Made by a program: the position numbers and the translations under genes. Shown piece after piece: positions 61,392 through 64,000 of a DNA stretch of 64,000 nucleotides. Under the pieces are notes generated by a model. The model was given only the letters and a program-made list of their open reading frames with translations. It was not told where the DNA came from and ran no database searches. Where the stretch lies: positions 124,001 to 188,000 of the forward strand of contig NZ_JAJOIL010000037.1 of the NCBI RefSeq assembly GCF_021209385.1, read 5' to 3'. Source of the DNA: Seleniivibrio sp. (GTDB lineage Bacteria; Chrysiogenota; Deferribacteres; Deferribacterales; Geovibrionaceae). Numbering within the stretch: the first letter of the stretch is position 1; the number at the start of each line of letters is the position of its first letter.

Positions 61392-63086
61392 TTATATTTT
61401 TATCGAAGGAATAAGTACGTCTGGGTCTTCTCCGGCTGCGAGTATCCCTGCCATTCTGCCGAAAGTTATGCAACGACCGTGACCGATACCGGGGCAAATG
61501 GTAGGATAGTCATTGGCAAAGAATTCGCCCTGTGCAGAACCGACAACATAAAGATTTTTGATGGGCTCTCCCTGTTCAGTCAGAACCTGAAGGCTGGTAT
61601 CAGTACGCAGACCGCCGCACATGGTCAGAATAGTGCTTATCAGTTTACCTGCATAAAAAGGAGGCGTCCCAATTGGGGTAAGAAGCTCTTTTCTCTTACC
61701 ATAGTCAGGGTCGTCCTGCATTTTATAGAGTTCGTTGTAGCGGGCGATTGTAGCCTTAAATTTATCAGCCGGAACATTCATTTTGCGCGCAAGTTCCTCT
61801 ATAGAGTCAGCCACAAGAATTTTTCCATCCTTGATATGTTGTTGCTGAATGGATTTTTCCATCTCAACATCAAAACCTGATCCCCACTTCTGGAATGTCT
61901 GACCATAGAAAAGACCGCCTGCCAATCCTGCATCAAGCTGTTGTTTAACCTGATCAATACCGTATTTGTCATAAACTGTCCAAGCGATACCGCCTGGTTC
62001 AAGTTCTTTGGTACAGCTTTTGGATTGGGTGTTGACGTCTTCATTTTTAAATCTTTCACCCAAGGCGTTAACGTGAAGGAAACCATAGCTTCCGGCTCCT
62101 GCCTCAAGGTGGATAACAGCAGCATGGGGATCATGTCTCTGCATTGCGCCGCCAGCCTGCATAGCCATAACAAGACCGTCACCTGTGTTACACTTATTAG
62201 GGAAATATATCTGAGCATCTGCAAGAAGTGTGAAAGGAGCGAAACATTCTCTCATTTCCAGATTGGATGCATAGTCACCGGTAGCAATAATTACACTTTT
62301 TGCGTTAAATTGAGTGTACTTACCTGCTCTTCCGGCAATAACACCGGATGCTTTACCGGACGCGTCTTTGAGAATACGCACTGCCGGAGTTTTATAGTTG
62401 AAAACGACGCCTTTGGATTTTGCTTCACTCTCCAATGCAGGCACAAGAACAATATTTCCGGCTTCAGTTGCAACGCCGTTCACATATGCAGCATTACCGC
62501 CTTTTTTATAAAAGAAATGCGTAACAGGATATTCGGTATAATCCGGTCCTTTGTAATATCCGTCCCACATAGCTACTTCAAGACCATGTTTAGCGGCTAT
62601 ATCAACTGTCCAGTCCATACATGCGCCACTTTTCCTGCCGAATTCCCAAAGAAGACTTTCTTCAACGCGTCCCTGAGCCCAAGCGATCCAGTCACGGATT
62701 ATCTGACGGTGATCGTTCTCGATACCCATTTTTTTCTGAACTTTGCTGCCAAAAGCTGTAATGTGTCCGCCTCTTGCCGCCCATGTCGCATTTTTATCAA
62801 CGACCTGAACGCTGGCTCCGCATTCCGCTGCAGATAATGCCGCAACTATACCGGAAAGACCGGCTCCGATAACCAGAACATCAGTGTTAACTGTTTTTTT
62901 AATATCTGACTTGGAAATAGGTTTTGCAGGTGCTTCCCAACTCCATTTTCTGGGATCATGAGGAGCTTTCGGGTAAGCCTCACTAACAGAAGGAACGGCT
63001 GCTACAGATATTGCGGCAGCAGCGCCTATCATACTCCCTCTGAGAAAGTCACGTCTGGAAATTGTACCTTTTTTCTTTTCGTCCAT
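61392..63086 (-). CDS. Tat-exported FAD-dependent reductase of module D
   Basis: 564 residues. A twin-arginine signal (SRRDFLRG, residues 10-17) differs from the Sec signals of the other three modules. FAD motifs: VLVIGAGLSG near 70-79, IATGDYASN near 265, ERFKNED near 352, LTMCGGLRTD near 508. The TTRD Arg motif is absent (NTQSK). Same superfamily as fumarate, urocanate and methacrylate-type reductases. The Tat signal implies the folded, FAD-loaded protein is exported. SD AAGGAG before ATG 63086; sigma-54 promoter at 63146. Confidence 0.9.
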   Translation of the reverse strand: MDEKKKGTISRRDFLRGSMIGAAAAISVAAVPSVSEAYPKAPHDPRKWSWEAPAKPISKSDIKKTVNTDVLVIGAGLSGIVAALSAAECGASVQVVDKNATWAARGGHITAFGSKVQKKMGIENDHRQIIRDWIAWAQGRVEESLLWEFGRKSGACMDWTVDIAAKHGLEVAMWDGYYKGPDYTEYPVTHFFYKKGGNAAYVNGVATEAGNIVLVPALESEAKSKGVVFNYKTPAVRILKDASGKASGVIAGRAGKYTQFNAKSVIIATGDYASNLEMRECFAPFTLLADAQIYFPNKCNTGDGLVMAMQAGGAMQRHDPHAAVIHLEAGAGSYGFLHVNALGERFKNEDVNTQSKSCTKELEPGGIAWTVYDKYGIDQVKQQLDAGLAGGLFYGQTFQKWGSGFDVEMEKSIQQQHIKDGKILVADSIEELARKMNVPADKFKATIARYNELYKMQDDPDYGKRKELLTPIGTPPFYAGKLISTILTMCGGLRTDTSLQVLTEQGEPIKNLYVVGSAQGEFFANDYPTICPGIGHGRCITFGRMAGILAAGEDPDVLIPSIKI

Positions 63087-63108
63087 TGCTACTTCTCCTT
63101 ATTTTGTT

Positions 63109-63130
63109 ATCCGGATGTAACTGTCCGGAT
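63109..63130. promoter_or_regulatory. palindrome in the leader of the module D flavoprotein
   Basis: ATCCGGA-N8-TCCGGAT, perfect, between the -24/-12 promoter and the ATG. It is downstream of the expected start point, so it may be an RNA hairpin or a repressor site. Confidence 0.5.
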
Positions 63131-63145
63131 ACTGTTAAAGTAAAA

Positions 63146-63161
63146 AGCAATGCTGGTGCCA
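63146..63161 (-). promoter_or_regulatory. sigma-54 promoter of module D
   Basis: On the - strand TGGCAC-N5-TTGCT, a full match to the -24/-12 consensus, about 60 bases before ATG 63086. Confidence 0.88.
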
Positions 63162-63267
63162 TTTGCGATATGAGGATAAATATCTAATATATAAAGACTT
63201 ACACAAATGAACCCAACCGCTTTTTTCTAAAAATTGGAATACCTTTCTAACTTTGAGAACAATATTC

Positions 63268-63290
63268 AGAGGGGCATTTCACGCCCCTCT
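63268..63290 (-). terminator. hairpin after the module D outer-membrane gene
   Basis: AGAGGGGC / GCCCCTCT stem (8 bp, 7-base loop) 24 bases after the stop of the MetA-type gene; separates it from the flavoprotein promoter. Confidence 0.65.
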
Positions 63291-63313
63291 TTTCATCACA
63301 TGGAGGACTAAAT

Positions 63314-64000
63314 TTAAAACGCTTTAGCGAATGTAACCCACAAAGCGTTTCCTTCGGTGGTATCTTTTGCGTTAAATTCCTTATAAAATTTCACTTTTAC
63401 CTGAGATTTTATTGACGGAATTGCGTAGTTCACTTCAGGACCAATTCCCATAATGCTATCCTTATCGTTTGATGTGGCATCATCACCGTCATCCGCAGTA
63501 ATCTGCCAGTGAGCATAACCGGACACTCCGACATCAAAAAGTCCCACAACTTTACCGACACCCCAGTCAAGACTGAAGTCATCACCATAAGTGACATCAA
63601 GATCTCTGTTTTTAAGGTGCTTCTCATATCTGGTAAGAACAGACACACTCCACTTTTTAGCGGCATCCGGATAATAAGTTCCTCCGGTCGAAAGCATAAT
63701 ATCGTAGTGGTCTTTACCCGTTGAAGAAGGGTCATTTTTGTCATAGGAGCCTGTTGGGAAATACATCGAAAGCCCGAATACATAATCATACTGAGGTCCA
63801 TGCCAACCCAGAACAAAAGGTTCTAAGTTGATGTCGCCAAGCCCAAAACTGGATTCATCTACGCCAAGGTCTGACATTTCTATGTCAACATTAACAAGCG
63901 GAACTATCAGATTCATTCCGTAATCGGCTCCGAGTATCTTTTTGTCCGTGATCCAGACAAAACGGTGTACGTTGGCAACTGTGGTGAGATCAAAGCCGTT
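63314..64000 (-). CDS. MetA-pathway-type outer-membrane protein (partial)
   Basis: Open from base 64000 to the stop at 63314, about 228 residues; the N-terminus is beyond the window. VHRFVWITDKKILGADYGMNLIVPLVN, then YVFGLSMYFPTGSYD, match Phenol_MetA_deg/transporter-like outer-membrane proteins, often near aromatic-compound genes. Alternating beta-strand pattern ends in ALWVTFAKAF. It takes the place of the OprD-like porin in module D and, with the V4R regulator, suggests a hydrophobic or aromatic acceptor. Confidence 0.8.
   Translation of the reverse strand, partial: NGFDLTTVANVHRFVWITDKKILGADYGMNLIVPLVNVDIEMSDLGVDESSFGLGDINLEPFVLGWHGPQYDYVFGLSMYFPTGSYDKNDPSSTGKDHYDIMLSTGGTYYPDAAKKWSVSVLTRYEKHLKNRDLDVTYGDDFSLDWGVGKVVGLFDVGVSGYAHWQITADDGDDATSNDKDSIMGIGPEVNYAIPSIKSQVKVKFYKEFNAKDTTEGNALWVTFAKAF

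Noticed and set aside
7027-63086. Calling the four flavoproteins fumarate reductases
   Set aside because: The catalytic TTRD Arg motif and the His near T-x-GG are missing in all four.

Overview
The window reads as a chromosomal segment of a free-living, anaerobically respiring Gram-negative bacterium. The signs are OprD-like and MetA-type outer-membrane proteins, an LPS heptosyltransferase-like enzyme, TonB/ExbBD, multiheme c-type cytochromes, two sigma-54 activators, a B12-riboswitch-controlled metE, a biotin cluster and a flagellar-like protein. The mix of periplasmic FAD reductases with small multiheme cytochromes, together with moderate GC, fits a member of the Deferribacterota (Denitrovibrio/Geovibrio/Seleniivibrio type). 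That placement is an inference from gene content only.

Positions 1-20261 and 59133-64000 form the most striking part. Four parallel modules each pair a secreted FAD_binding_2 reductase with a small tetra- or pentaheme cytochrome c. Three of them add an OprD-like porin and an MFS transporter; the fourth has a MetA-type outer-membrane protein. Each module has a different regulator: (A) 916-8996, a membrane-bound dCache/PAS sigma-54 activator; (B) 9384-14766, TetR; (C) 14773-20261, FadR-type GntR; (D) 59133-64000, a V4R/XylR_N sigma-54 activator. Convincing -24/-12 promoters lie before the flavoprotein and porin of A and before the flavoprotein of D, and repeated operator-like motifs lie before B and C. 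The likely pathway is: acceptor enters through the porin, and electrons from the quinone pool reach the flavoprotein through the cytochrome. None of the four flavoproteins keeps the fumarate-reductase catalytic Arg/His motifs, so the acceptors are probably not fumarate. The MFS genes of B and C belong to a 1.3-kb duplicated segment that carries the 3' tip of the module C porin into module B.

Positions 20267-34031 are mixed housekeeping and accessory genes: an AlaX-like editing protein, a lipoprotein, rpsT (frameshifted as given), a GT9 glycosyltransferase, a rhodanese, a hipBA toxin-antitoxin pair, IS21-like terminal repeats, a cobalamin riboswitch with metE, a thiamine-binding protein, a capsule-type glycosyltransferase and a CBS/DUF294 regulator. 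Positions 34551-41030 hold an acetate-type symporter (DUF485 + ActP) and biotin genes (bioF-bioH-like-bioC divergent from bioA-bioD). Positions 41597-48054 are one reverse-strand operon, surE - 43-aa lipoprotein - TPR protein - exbB - exbD - tonB - midA. Positions 48277-57566 carry elbB, a PgaB-type hydrolase domain, a SPOR protein, a PAS histidine kinase, a short flagellar protein, a CoA-binding protein, a PhnD-like binding protein, an SH3-repeat protein and a CsoR/P-type ATPase metal-export pair. A tRNA-Leu(CAG) follows, with a palindromic element built from tRNA-like T-arm sequence and a frameshifted Mrr restriction gene.

Three genes (rpsT, bioH-like, mrr) each have exactly one extra base in a homopolymer. 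This pattern points to sequence errors at least as much as to real gene loss.
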